Below are positions 1 through 7,974 of a DNA stretch of 29,708 nucleotides, one piece after another. The notes beneath the pieces were generated by a model, which was given only the letters and a program-made list of their open reading frames with translations, searched no databases and was not told the DNA's origin. A program made the position numbers and the translations under genes. Each line of letters starts with the position of its first letter. Position 1 is the first letter of the stretch. The DNA is from Bacteroidales bacterium UBA1182 (GTDB lineage: Bacteria; Bacteroidota; Bacteroidia; Bacteroidales; Bacteroidaceae), in the NCBI GenBank assembly GCA_002310015.1, contig DBYQ01000052.1:1-29708 (forward strand). Direction: 5' to 3'.

Positions 1-138
1 TCAGACACACTTTTTGGAACACTATCGAATATCATTGATCAAGAACGTGAAAAAGCATACCAAATGCGTGACTATGCCGTTAACATGATGAAAATAAACA
101 ATACTGCCATAAAAGAGAAATGGATAAATGCGGAATAA
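1..138 (+). CDS. 3' end of an unidentified protein (partial)
   Basis: Frame 1 is open from the first base of the window to a TAA stop and encodes the last 45 residues of a protein whose start lies outside. The visible tail is hydrophilic and probably helical, with many Lys, Glu, Asn and Met residues, and ends in KEKWINAE. It has no cysteine pattern, membrane segment or motif that I recognise, so I assign no function. It converges on the minus-strand membrane-protein gene, whose stop lies 40 nt away. An 8-bp inverted repeat overlaps the stop codon. The reading frame is supported only by its openness, plausible codon use and position, so this call is moderate. Confidence 0.5.
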   Translation, partial: SDTLFGTLSNIIDQEREKAYQMRDYAVNMMKINNTAIKEKWINAE

Positions 139-156
139 GAGCTCAATACTTATTCC
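132..156. other. Short inverted repeat between convergent genes
   Basis: GGAATAAG at 132-139 pairs perfectly with CTTATTCC at 149-156 around a 9-nt loop. The left arm contains the TAA stop of the upstream partial gene. There is no T-run on either strand, so this is only a weak candidate for a shared terminator of the two converging genes. Confidence 0.3.
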
Positions 157-177
157 CCGCAATAATATCGACAGACA

Positions 178-1233
178 TCAATTATGATACCCTATGCGGA
201 AACGGTAAAACCAATAATAGGTAGTATGATAATCTATATACGTGCTATTGGCACGATAAACATCCGTAACGTCATCAAATGACTCCACCTTATCAGTGAA
301 GGATCTGCATCTGGACAATTCCCCACCATATTGTTCCGGAAATCTGATTCTGGCTGCACTGTCTCCCGCCAAGACTAAAGCCTGCATATAGTATTGGGGC
401 AACACCGTATATTGGGATAAATCGATGCTATCGACAAAAGAACTGATATCACCTTCAAGGAGGCAGGATGCCAGATATGCCTGAGTACCGTGATTCTCTT
501 TGAGAGCCTCTGACAGCAACAATGGATCAGAAATGCTATAACTGAACAGCAGTTCCCCTATCCCACTTCCGGCAGGATTTGATTCAAACGGAACTTCAAG
601 CATGGCCTTGGCACGTAAAAGGTCAATATACCTGTCAGACTCCTCCTCATTACGACCCAACTCAAGAAGTTTACCATACTCTCCCTCAGAAAACAAACGC
701 TCCATTGTAAGGCGACGATGCAGATTCTCATCAGTATTGCCAAGAAATCCCACCATGCAGAACAGCAAGCACATAATCAACAGATTACCAGTCAGAGTAC
801 GTGGGCGGTCATTGTAATCTGACCTGGGAACAGAAGCAACCATCTTGCAAATAAAAACCATAACGACTGCAAGAACTGCTGTTACAATCCAGACCGTTGA
901 ACTCTGTCCAAAAAAAGAGTCTCCGTCATAACCCGTAATAGCCCCTAAGAACACAGCAGAAAGCAGATAATTGCATGCATACAATCCTTTCTTGAAGCGC
1001 AGGATATTACGTCCGGGGATAACCAAAGACAATGACAATGCAGCAAGGAGCAAGGAAATGATTATATGATTATGGTGCTGTAGGAGATTGGCTGATTCTA
1101 TGCCGTAAAACAACTTATTGTATGCAGCACATAGCAGATCCTGCTGAAAGAAGAAAAGCCAGCAGAATGCGAAAACTGAAAACAGTATTCCGCACAGCCA
1201 ACGGACGCACTTGTCACATAATTTATTTTCCAT
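178..1233 (-). CDS. Uncharacterised polytopic membrane protein (possibly DUF6057-like)
   Basis: A 351-residue protein of unknown function. The N-terminal half has about five hydrophobic segments (roughly residues 11-31, 55-73, 86-101, 112-132 and 148-165). The second half (about 170-351) is soluble, charged and predicted helical, and ends in an aromatic-rich tail with TTYYWFYRFR. The FFFQQD stretch after the first membrane helix and the aromatic C-terminus recall the Bacteroidetes DUF6057 family, but that is from memory and tentative; this protein seems short for that family. The ATG overlaps the end of glgB by 11 bp, so it is the last gene of the PBP1A-kdsB-MORN-yhcH-glgB operon and probably translationally coupled. 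I infer an inner-membrane location and nothing more about its job. Confidence 0.75.
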   Translation of the reverse strand: MENKLCDKCVRWLCGILFSVFAFCWLFFFQQDLLCAAYNKLFYGIESANLLQHHNHIIISLLLAALSLSLVIPGRNILRFKKGLYACNYLLSAVFLGAITGYDGDSFFGQSSTVWIVTAVLAVVMVFICKMVASVPRSDYNDRPRTLTGNLLIMCLLFCMVGFLGNTDENLHRRLTMERLFSEGEYGKLLELGRNEEESDRYIDLLRAKAMLEVPFESNPAGSGIGELLFSYSISDPLLLSEALKENHGTQAYLASCLLEGDISSFVDSIDLSQYTVLPQYYMQALVLAGDSAARIRFPEQYGGELSRCRSFTDKVESFDDVTDVYRANSTYIDYHTTYYWFYRFRIGYHN

Positions 1234-3238
1234 TCGCTCTGACTTTCTTGAGAACTATAGCTGAACGGGCCGGCAAATAGAGTTTGAGCCACTCCTTACG
1301 CACCTTTTTGTATAAAGGATCCATTAAGGTGAAATGCTCTACACCATCATCTATCCGTCCATATCCTCCAAACTGTATGCTGTCGCTATCCAAAACGGTC
1401 TTGTATGAGCCTTTTGGTACAAGAAAACCGTAATCTGTGAATGACTGCGTGGGGTTGAAATTGAATACAAAAACCAGGTCTCCACGGCCAAAAGCAAGGA
1501 CCTGATCACCGTCATTATGCCAATACTCTACCACATCCTTATTCTGCAAGTTCTTTACGGAACCCAACAGCCTTATCATGGCACGATCAAAATCACCCAG
1601 CCAGCAGTATGCCAGTTGCTTGTTATCAACAAGGCTCCACTGGCGACGTGCATACTTATGACTCCAGCCATTACCTTCACGCGGGAAATCAATCCATTCC
1701 GGATGGCCGAACTCATTACCCATGAAGTTAAGATATCCACCATTTATAGTAGATGCGGTGACAAGTCTTATCATCTTATGCAGTGCAATGCCACGGGATG
1801 TCACGTCATTTCCGCCGTCCTTGGTAAAGTGCCAGTACATGTCAGCATCAACCAAGCGGAAAATGACAGTCTTGTCGCCAACAAGAGCCTGGTCATGACT
1901 CTCCACGTATGATATTGTCTTTTCATCTTTGCGACGGTTTGTAACCTCCCAGAAAATACCGGCCATAGACCAATCCTCATCTCTCTTTTCCTTGATAGTC
2001 TTGATCCAATAGTCCGGAATATTCATTGCCAGACGGTAATCAAAACCGAATCCGCCGTCAATGAAAGGAGCAGCCAGTCCCGGCATTCCGCTTACCTCCT
2101 CTGCTATGGTGATAGCATTGGGATTGAACTGATGTATAACGCGGTTAGCCAGCATCAAATAGCAGATGGCATCATCATCCTGGTGACCGTTGAAATAGTC
2201 ATCATAATTACAGAAAGCCTCACCCAGACCGTGGCTGTAATAAAGCATGGATGTGACCCCGTCAAAACGGAAACCGTCAAACTTGAACTCGTCCAGCCAA
2301 TATTTGCAGTTAGAAAGCAGATAATGCAGAACCTGAGTCTTTCCGTAATCAAAACATAGTGATCCCCATGCGGAATGCTCGTGACGGTCACCCGGCAGGA
2401 AATACTGATTAGGATCACCCGCCAGATTACCCAAGCCCTCATATTCATTCTTTACTGAATGTGAGTGTACAAGATCCATAATGACCGATATGCCCATCCC
2501 ATGGGCAGTATCTATCAGTTCCTTGAGTTCCTCCGGAGTGCCAAACCGTGATGAAGGAGCAAAGAAACTTGATACATGATAGCCAAAACTTCCATAATAT
2601 GGATGTTCCTGTATTGCCATCACCTGTATGCAGTTATAACCTGCCTCCTTAACACGCGGCAGGACATTATTCTTGAACTCGATATATGTACCCACACCCT
2701 CACGTTCCTGAGCCATACCCACATGGCATTCATATATGAGTAGAGGATCCTGTTTGGGCTTGAAATTAATATGCTTGAATTTAAACTCCTTCTTGGGATC
2801 CCACACCTGCGCTGAGAATATCTTGGACTGATCGTCCTGCACCACCCTGCGACACCATGCAGGAATGCGGTCACCCTGACCTCCGTTCCATTTGACACGC
2901 ATTTTATAATGCTGTCCGTGCCCGATCATACCTATCGGAATGCGCAGTTCCCAATCACCAGCATCATTGATACGTTTAAGACGGAAACGCTCCTGTTCCT
3001 CCCAGCCTGAAAAATCACCTATCAGGAAAATCTCAGTAGCATTGGGAGCCCACTCCCTGAACATCCAACCGCCTTCAGTACGGTGGAGTCCGTAATAGAG
3101 ATAGCCTGAGGCAAAATCCGTAAGGCTCATCTTTCCGCCGGTCAGTTCACTCTCACGCCACAACGCATGGTCATGCCGACCTTCAATGGCAGCCTGATAT
3201 GGCGACAGCCAAGGGTCATTCTCTATAATCTTCAACAT
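1223..3238 (-). CDS. glgB: 1,4-alpha-glucan branching enzyme (GH13)
   Basis: Glycogen branching enzyme of 671 residues: it cuts alpha-1,4 glucan chains and rejoins them through alpha-1,6 links in the cytoplasm. An N-terminal CBM48-like domain (about 45-130, with REWAPNA and GDFSGW) precedes the GH13 barrel (about 165-550) and a C-terminal beta domain. The four GH13 signatures are visible: DLVHSH at 255-260, GFRFDGV with nucleophile Asp326, IAEEVSG with acid/base Glu380, and VESHD with Asp449. The MLYYSHG stretch after the nucleophile and the overall layout resemble the branch that includes eukaryotic branching enzymes rather than E. coli GlgB. Its start overlaps the yhcH-like gene by 7 bp and its stop overlaps the next gene by 11 bp. 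No glycogen synthase or phosphorylase is in this window. Confidence 0.95.
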   Translation of the reverse strand: MLKIIENDPWLSPYQAAIEGRHDHALWRESELTGGKMSLTDFASGYLYYGLHRTEGGWMFREWAPNATEIFLIGDFSGWEEQERFRLKRINDAGDWELRIPIGMIGHGQHYKMRVKWNGGQGDRIPAWCRRVVQDDQSKIFSAQVWDPKKEFKFKHINFKPKQDPLLIYECHVGMAQEREGVGTYIEFKNNVLPRVKEAGYNCIQVMAIQEHPYYGSFGYHVSSFFAPSSRFGTPEELKELIDTAHGMGISVIMDLVHSHSVKNEYEGLGNLAGDPNQYFLPGDRHEHSAWGSLCFDYGKTQVLHYLLSNCKYWLDEFKFDGFRFDGVTSMLYYSHGLGEAFCNYDDYFNGHQDDDAICYLMLANRVIHQFNPNAITIAEEVSGMPGLAAPFIDGGFGFDYRLAMNIPDYWIKTIKEKRDEDWSMAGIFWEVTNRRKDEKTISYVESHDQALVGDKTVIFRLVDADMYWHFTKDGGNDVTSRGIALHKMIRLVTASTINGGYLNFMGNEFGHPEWIDFPREGNGWSHKYARRQWSLVDNKQLAYCWLGDFDRAMIRLLGSVKNLQNKDVVEYWHNDGDQVLAFGRGDLVFVFNFNPTQSFTDYGFLVPKGSYKTVLDSDSIQFGGYGRIDDGVEHFTLMDPLYKKVRKEWLKLYLPARSAIVLKKVRANGK

Positions 3239-3684
3239 GATTTTCTGATCTTGACGATAAGTTTAAGAATACCATCCTTTGTGATGGCCGGTGCATGTCC
3301 TTCGCCAGGAAAGAATACAACAAACATTCCTTTCCTGACATTCAGGTAAGTATCACACAATCCGGGATAGAATGCAACATCCCTTTCTGCACTGTATGGT
3401 TTTGACGGAGCAGGCATGAACGGAGCAGACAGAAATCCCATCTCCTCATCTGATGATATCGGTACCTGAATATCGATATACTCCCGGTGTGCCTCAATAG
3501 GTACCTCATCGCGGGTTTGAGCACCCTGACGGTTCACATTGACAAAAAGGTCATCACCCTGCAGACTGATTCTGCCAGGTTCAAGAGATGCAAGGTCAGT
3601 GTTCCTGAAGAAATCCAAGACCTTATCCATCAATGGACTGATGAATTTGTAGTCATCAAGTTTGTCAAGTGTATCAAGTATCAT
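3232..3684 (-). CDS. YhcH/YjgK/YiaL family protein (DUF386)
   Basis: A 150-residue protein with the typical length and features of the YhcH/YjgK/YiaL family, small cupin-like proteins linked to sugar and sialic-acid use and sometimes labelled beta-galactosidase subunit beta. Visible family features are EAHREYIDIQVPI (about 65-77), AFYPG and the FFPGEGHAP segment near residue 125, which supplies the His/Glu side chains expected in the cupin pocket. The substrate cannot be read from the sequence; a role as sugar anomerase or isomerase is only inferred from the family. The gene starts 4 nt after the MORN gene and overlaps the glgB start by 7 bp, so it is inside the operon. The neighbour that suggests a sugar context is glgB. 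Confidence 0.88.
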   Translation of the reverse strand: MILDTLDKLDDYKFISPLMDKVLDFFRNTDLASLEPGRISLQGDDLFVNVNRQGAQTRDEVPIEAHREYIDIQVPISSDEEMGFLSAPFMPAPSKPYSAERDVAFYPGLCDTYLNVRKGMFVVFFPGEGHAPAITKDGILKLIVKIRKSC

Positions 3685-3688
3685 ACTT

Positions 3689-4723
3689 TCAATATATTAT
3701 TGTTCTTATTTTCTTGCCGGAGCTGTCCTTAACCGTAAATGTTCCTACACGGAATCCCTCCTTGAATTCACCTTCAAGACGCGTTCCGTCTGCTTCCTCA
3801 ACCACACCATTGCCATCAACTACGCCATTTACAAAAGTGCCTTTGAATTTGGTTCCGTCAGCCAGGCTCATGGAACCGTCTCCCCAAGGGGCGTCATTCT
3901 GCCATTTCCCGTAATATTTGTCACCATTAGCCCAGATCATCTGACCGGAACCTTCTCGGCGGTTATCCTTCCACTCTCCGTCATACACGGAGCCGTCTGC
4001 CCAGGTAAAGACACCCTTGCCGTCTGCCAGGCCATTTCTCAATGAGCCTTTATATGAGTCGCCGTTGGCAAACGTATATTCGCCGTTTCCGGTTATGGTG
4101 CCATTTCTGAACTGCCCTTTATATGAATCACCGTTGGCCATGACACACGTACCATTTCCGTTCTCCATATCGTTTTTCCACATACCGACATAGGAATAGG
4201 TACTGCATTTGAATTCTCCCTGACCTTCACGGTGTCCTTTGTCCCATGAACCGCGATACTCAGCGCTGTCACACCAGCACATCAGCCCGGTTCCGTTACG
4301 AAGGTTATCAGCCCACTCACCGGAGTAGTATGAACCATCCGCCCACATATAGACACCTTTCCCGTCACGTCCATCACTTTTCCAGTCACCTTTATATACA
4401 TCACCCGAAGAGTATTGGAATTCACCCTCGCCGGAACGGACATCGTTCTCCCAATATCCCTTATAGAAATCTCCGTTGGCGTAATGACACACTCCTACAC
4501 CTTTGCGCAGACCCTTCTCATACGCCCCCTCATACACATCACCGTTTACATATTCCATACGCCCGGTTCCTGAAGGTTTGCGCAGTTTCATCTGGCCGAT
4601 ATATACCGAGCCATCACTCAATACATGACGGTTCTTCTGTTCTTGCTTAATGCTGTCCTGCCGTGCCCATGAAACTAACGGCAACGAGAGCAAGAGGATG
4701 ATATATATCAGTCGTGATGTCAT
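3689..4723 (-). CDS. Exported MORN-repeat protein (13 repeats)
   Basis: A 344-residue protein made almost entirely of MORN repeats, the roughly 23-residue beta-hairpin units with a Y-x-G-x-W core. I count 13 cores: YIGQMK, YEGAYE, YKGYWE, YKGDWK, YSGEWA, YRGSWD, YVGMWK, YKGQFR, YKGSLR, YDGEWK, YYGKWQ, FKGTFV and LEGEFK. Residues 1-20 form a type-I signal peptide (hydrophobic IIYLL-type core, then SWA), so the protein is probably periplasmic or surface-directed. No enzymatic domain is attached. MORN arrays bind lipids or proteins in other organisms; the partner here is unknown. The ATG overlaps the kdsB stop by 4 bp, tying its expression to PBP1A and KdsB, which suggests but does not prove an envelope role. 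Confidence 0.93.
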   Translation of the reverse strand: MTSRLIYIILLLSLPLVSWARQDSIKQEQKNRHVLSDGSVYIGQMKLRKPSGTGRMEYVNGDVYEGAYEKGLRKGVGVCHYANGDFYKGYWENDVRSGEGEFQYSSGDVYKGDWKSDGRDGKGVYMWADGSYYSGEWADNLRNGTGLMCWCDSAEYRGSWDKGHREGQGEFKCSTYSYVGMWKNDMENGNGTCVMANGDSYKGQFRNGTITGNGEYTFANGDSYKGSLRNGLADGKGVFTWADGSVYDGEWKDNRREGSGQMIWANGDKYYGKWQNDAPWGDGSMSLADGTKFKGTFVNGVVDGNGVVEEADGTRLEGEFKEGFRVGTFTVKDSSGKKIRTIIY

Positions 4724-5475
4724 AGAGAATGCTCTTTCAGGAAAAGTTCAGCAGCAGCCAGGTCATCAGGTGTATCAATACCTATCGTCTCAACATCTGT
4801 AACACCCACCTTGATACGGTATCCGGCAGAAAGCCAGCGTAACTGCTCAAGACTCTCAGCCTTCTCAAGCGGTGCCTGTGGCAGACGGGTTACAGCCTCC
4901 AGTACATCGGCACGGAAAGCATAAAGGCCGATATGTTTATAGTAAGTATGTCTGGCTGGCCATTCCGCTTCAGGGATACCTCTCAAATAAGGTATCACGC
5001 TACGGCTGAAATAAAGGGCATTCCAATTGTCATCAACCACCACCTTGGGACTGTTGGGATTAGCCACTTTTTCAAACGGTGTATCAGGAGTAAACGGCTT
5101 GACGAGAGTGGCTATATCAGTATCCATGCTGTCAAACAGGCTCTTTATGGTCTGTAATTGCGAAGGCTGTATGAAAGGCTCATCACCCTGTATATTAACT
5201 ACCACATCCACCTTGACTCCGCATTTCATAAACGCCTCATAACAACGGTCAGTACCGCTCTTATGATCCTCACGGGTCATAATGGGAATAAATCCGCTTT
5301 CTTTGACCACGTCAAAAATACGTACGTCATCAGTTGCTACAAAAACATGATCAAACACTTTTTGTGCCTGCTCACACACACGTACGACAACAGGTTTGCC
5401 GCCTAAAACAGCAAGAGGTTTGGCGGGAAAACGCGTGGAAGCGTATCTGGCAGGTATTATCGCAGCAAATTCCAT
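4720..5475 (-). CDS. kdsB: 3-deoxy-manno-octulosonate cytidylyltransferase (CMP-Kdo synthetase)
   Basis: KdsB, 251 residues, the usual family length. It activates Kdo with CTP to give CMP-Kdo, the donor used for the inner core of lipopolysaccharide, in the cytoplasm. The nucleotide-binding N-terminus IIPARYASTRFPAKPL (6-21) is textbook, as are VATDD (46-50) and NIQGDEPFIQP (94-104), whose Asp98 belongs to the metal and CTP site. A C-terminal GIDTPDDL segment is also characteristic. The start ATG shares one base with the stop codon of the PBP1A gene, and the stop overlaps the MORN gene by 4 bp, so all three are probably translated together. Confidence 0.96.
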   Translation of the reverse strand: MEFAAIIPARYASTRFPAKPLAVLGGKPVVVRVCEQAQKVFDHVFVATDDVRIFDVVKESGFIPIMTREDHKSGTDRCYEAFMKCGVKVDVVVNIQGDEPFIQPSQLQTIKSLFDSMDTDIATLVKPFTPDTPFEKVANPNSPKVVVDDNWNALYFSRSVIPYLRGIPEAEWPARHTYYKHIGLYAFRADVLEAVTRLPQAPLEKAESLEQLRWLSAGYRIKVGVTDVETIGIDTPDDLAAAELFLKEHSL

Positions 5476-7820
5476 CAGAATGTATTTATAGAATAGTTAT
5501 CGAGAACGACTCCATGGGAACCCTCGCCAGCACACGGATCATAATCCTCCGGGATATCAAAATGGGTACTTGGAAGATAGCCCAATCTCGCTGAATCGGC
5601 ATAGACTTTATCCATGAACATACCGAATACGGGTAGTGCAGCATGAGCTCCCTGCCCATGGTCCATATCATCAAAATGTATGTCACGGTCTTCACCTCCT
5701 ACCCAGCAACCGGCCACAAGATCTGGGGTGTAACCCATGAACCACGCATCAGAATGGTTATCTGTAGTACCGGTCTTACCGCCACAGTCAACCTTATAGA
5801 ATGTAGGGAACAGACGTGCACTGCGCAGACGTGTTCCAGTGCCCTCGTTTATAACCGCACGCATCATATCTATCATCTTGAACGAAGCATCCTCACTCAC
5901 TACTTCATTGCTACGTGCTGTGAATTGCGCCAGGATATTACCCTCAGCATCTTCAATGCGGGTAACATAAAGCGGAGCCGTACGGATTCCGTGATTGACG
6001 AACGCAGTGTAAGCACTGACCATCTCCTGAACTGATACGTCACAGGTACCCAGACAAAGCGAAACGACAGGATCTATAGCCTGGTTTCTCAGACCGAACT
6101 CATGAAGCAGATTCACGAACGCATAAGGACTCAGCTGGTTCATGAGCCATGCCGTAACATTGTTGTTGGAACGTGACAAGCCCCATTTGAGGGTTACCAA
6201 CTGACCAAGCATCTGCTTGCCGTCATCCTTGGGCCGCCAAATCTGGCCTGACTCTGTAAGGATAGTCTGGGTTTCATTGACTACCTGGTCACATGGTGAG
6301 AAACCGCTCTCCATAGCCATTGAATAGAGATACGGTTTCATTGTAGAACCTACCTGACGGCGGCCTTTGGTAACCATATCATATTGGAAGGCTCCGTAAT
6401 TGGGTCCACCCACATAAGCCTTGACGTAACCTGTCCTGGGTTCCATACACATGAAACCTGAACGCAGATAATGTTTCATGTAACGGATGGAATCCATAGG
6501 ACTAAGTATGGTATCCACATAACCGTCATAAGAAAACAGTTCCATCTCATGCGGAGTGTTCCATATCTTGCGGAGAGAATCCATTGGAACACCTCTGTCT
6601 CGCATACGTCTGTATCCGGCATTCAGAAGTCCGTCCTCAAGCATATTGCGGGCTTGATCATCGGTTATTTTGCTGGTGTACGGAGCAGTCTTGACTTTTT
6701 TCTTAGCCTTAAAGAAATCAGGTTGCAGATAATCCTGCAACTGCGCAGCTACAGCCTCCTCAGCATACTGCTGCATGCGGGAATCTATGGTTACGTATAT
6801 CTTGAGGCCATCAGTATAGAGGTTATAAGGCTTTCCGTTCTGGTTCAGGTTCTTATTACACCATCCGAAGAGCGGATCCTGCTCCCAGTCGAGCGAATCC
6901 TCATAGAACTGCTGCTGACGCCACTCCCCAACGTAATTTTTTCGGTCCGGTTTCTTTTCATTCAGCTTGATGCGCAGGAATTCCCTGAAATATGTGGCCT
7001 GTCCCACCTTATGGTCAACCTTATGATAATTCAGTACAATATCCGTAGCCTGAAGGGAATCTGTTTGCGCACTGGACAGATAACCGGCTTTCTCCATCTG
7101 ACTAAGCACCACATTGCGGCGTTCCCTGGTCATCTCCTTACGTCTGAGAGGATTGTACAGTGAAGCATTCTTGCACATGCCTATCAGCATAGCAGACTCC
7201 TCAGCATTAAGTTCCGATGGATGCTTGCCAAAATAGGTCATGGAAGCCGTATAGATACCTACCGCATTGTTGACGAAATCATACTTATTCAGATAAAGAG
7301 TGAGTATCTCTTCCTTGGTATAATATCGCTCCAACTTGACCGCAATCACCCACTCAGTAGGTTTCTGGAGCGCACGTTGCACAGAACCCCGTGCCACATG
7401 CTCTGTATATAACTGCTTAGCAAGCTGCTGGGTAATGGTACTGCCACCTCCGGCACTACGTTGCTGGAGAATGACACGTTTTACAATAGCTCTAAGCAAT
7501 GCTTTCAAGTCTATTCCCGAGTGTTCCTGGAAACGGGCATCCTCTGTTGCCACAAGCGCCTGTACCAGATATGGTGACAGTTCATCAAAATCCACCCAGA
7601 TACGGTTGTCTTCACTGCGTGCAAAATTACCAAGCACAACGCCATCGGCAGAAATAATCTGGGTAGCGAATTTGTCTATCGGATTTTCAAGATCCTCAAC
7701 AGATGGAGTATTACCTATCCATCCCTTACTGATACCGTTAAAAATGACATAGACTGTAATAACTCCGGCCAAGAACAAGAGCCACAATCCAAGTATGATG
7801 CGTTTAACCGTTTTGCTCAT
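5475..7820 (-). CDS. Penicillin-binding protein 1A, bifunctional transglycosylase/transpeptidase
   Basis: Class A PBP of 781 residues from the chosen ATG. It polymerises lipid II and cross-links peptidoglycan, anchored in the inner membrane by one helix (about 8-28) with its domains in the periplasm. The GT51 domain shows ATEDARF with catalytic Glu93, RSAGGGSTITQQLAKQL (121-137) and the YLNKYDF segment. The transpeptidase shows SxxK as STMK (Ser492, Lys495), SxN as SNN (551-553) and KTG (682-684). An in-frame TTG 12 nt upstream would add four residues, but it lies only about 8 nt from the predicted -7 box, so the ATG at 7820 is preferred. It is the first gene of the operon that continues into kdsB and glgB. 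The family is often named mrcA, ponA or pbpC-like; I leave the symbol blank. Confidence 0.96.
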   Translation of the reverse strand: MSKTVKRIILGLWLLFLAGVITVYVIFNGISKGWIGNTPSVEDLENPIDKFATQIISADGVVLGNFARSEDNRIWVDFDELSPYLVQALVATEDARFQEHSGIDLKALLRAIVKRVILQQRSAGGGSTITQQLAKQLYTEHVARGSVQRALQKPTEWVIAVKLERYYTKEEILTLYLNKYDFVNNAVGIYTASMTYFGKHPSELNAEESAMLIGMCKNASLYNPLRRKEMTRERRNVVLSQMEKAGYLSSAQTDSLQATDIVLNYHKVDHKVGQATYFREFLRIKLNEKKPDRKNYVGEWRQQQFYEDSLDWEQDPLFGWCNKNLNQNGKPYNLYTDGLKIYVTIDSRMQQYAEEAVAAQLQDYLQPDFFKAKKKVKTAPYTSKITDDQARNMLEDGLLNAGYRRMRDRGVPMDSLRKIWNTPHEMELFSYDGYVDTILSPMDSIRYMKHYLRSGFMCMEPRTGYVKAYVGGPNYGAFQYDMVTKGRRQVGSTMKPYLYSMAMESGFSPCDQVVNETQTILTESGQIWRPKDDGKQMLGQLVTLKWGLSRSNNNVTAWLMNQLSPYAFVNLLHEFGLRNQAIDPVVSLCLGTCDVSVQEMVSAYTAFVNHGIRTAPLYVTRIEDAEGNILAQFTARSNEVVSEDASFKMIDMMRAVINEGTGTRLRSARLFPTFYKVDCGGKTGTTDNHSDAWFMGYTPDLVAGCWVGGEDRDIHFDDMDHGQGAHAALPVFGMFMDKVYADSARLGYLPSTHFDIPEDYDPCAGEGSHGVVLDNYSINTF

Positions 7821-7839
7821 AATATCACACAATATCCTA

Positions 7840-7870
7840 CAAATTTAGCATAAAAAGGTGGTATTGGAAA
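7840..7870 (-). promoter_or_regulatory. Predicted promoter of the PBP1A operon
   Basis: On the minus strand the -7 element TAAATTTG (plus-strand CAAATTTA, 7840-7847) fits the Bacteroidetes consensus TAnnTTTG. Nineteen bases upstream is TTTC (7867-7870), one mismatch from the -33 TTTG. Transcription would begin near 7833, giving a leader of only about 13 nt before the ATG at 7820. No other such box was seen up to the membrane-protein gene at 178-1233. Confidence 0.6.
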
Positions 7871-7942
7871 TACTCTTGATGTAAAAAACAGCATTTTAGG
7901 GAAAGTTATGAACAAGCTTTCCGATAGTTGGTATTTTATTAG

Positions 7943-7950
7943 TAATTTTG
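7943..7950 (+). promoter_or_regulatory. Predicted -7 box of the pyrB operon
   Basis: TAATTTTG matches TAnnTTTG exactly. A -33-like TTTC lies at 7918-7921, one mismatch and 21 nt spacing. Initiation near 7957 would leave a leader of about 18 nt before the pyrB ATG at 7975, which rules out the upstream TTG at 7948 as a start codon. It sits back to back with the PBP1A promoter in a 154-bp divergent spacer. Confidence 0.55.
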
Positions 7951-7974
7951 GGCTCCCGAACAAACTATACACAA

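Noticed and set aside
3689..4723. Periodic pattern that could be read as a tandem DNA repeat or CRISPR
   Set aside because: The period reflects MORN protein units of about 69 bp that have diverged at DNA level. There are no constant repeats with unique spacers.
6471..7163. Long open frame (230 codons) antisense to PBP1A
   Set aside because: It lies wholly within a well-supported gene with all catalytic motifs. Its translation is rich in Ile, His and Leu with no domain pattern, as expected of a codon shadow.
7821..7974. Possible pyrimidine-responsive attenuator before pyrB
   Set aside because: The predicted leader is under 20 nt and has no hairpin or T-run, so no attenuator can be supported.
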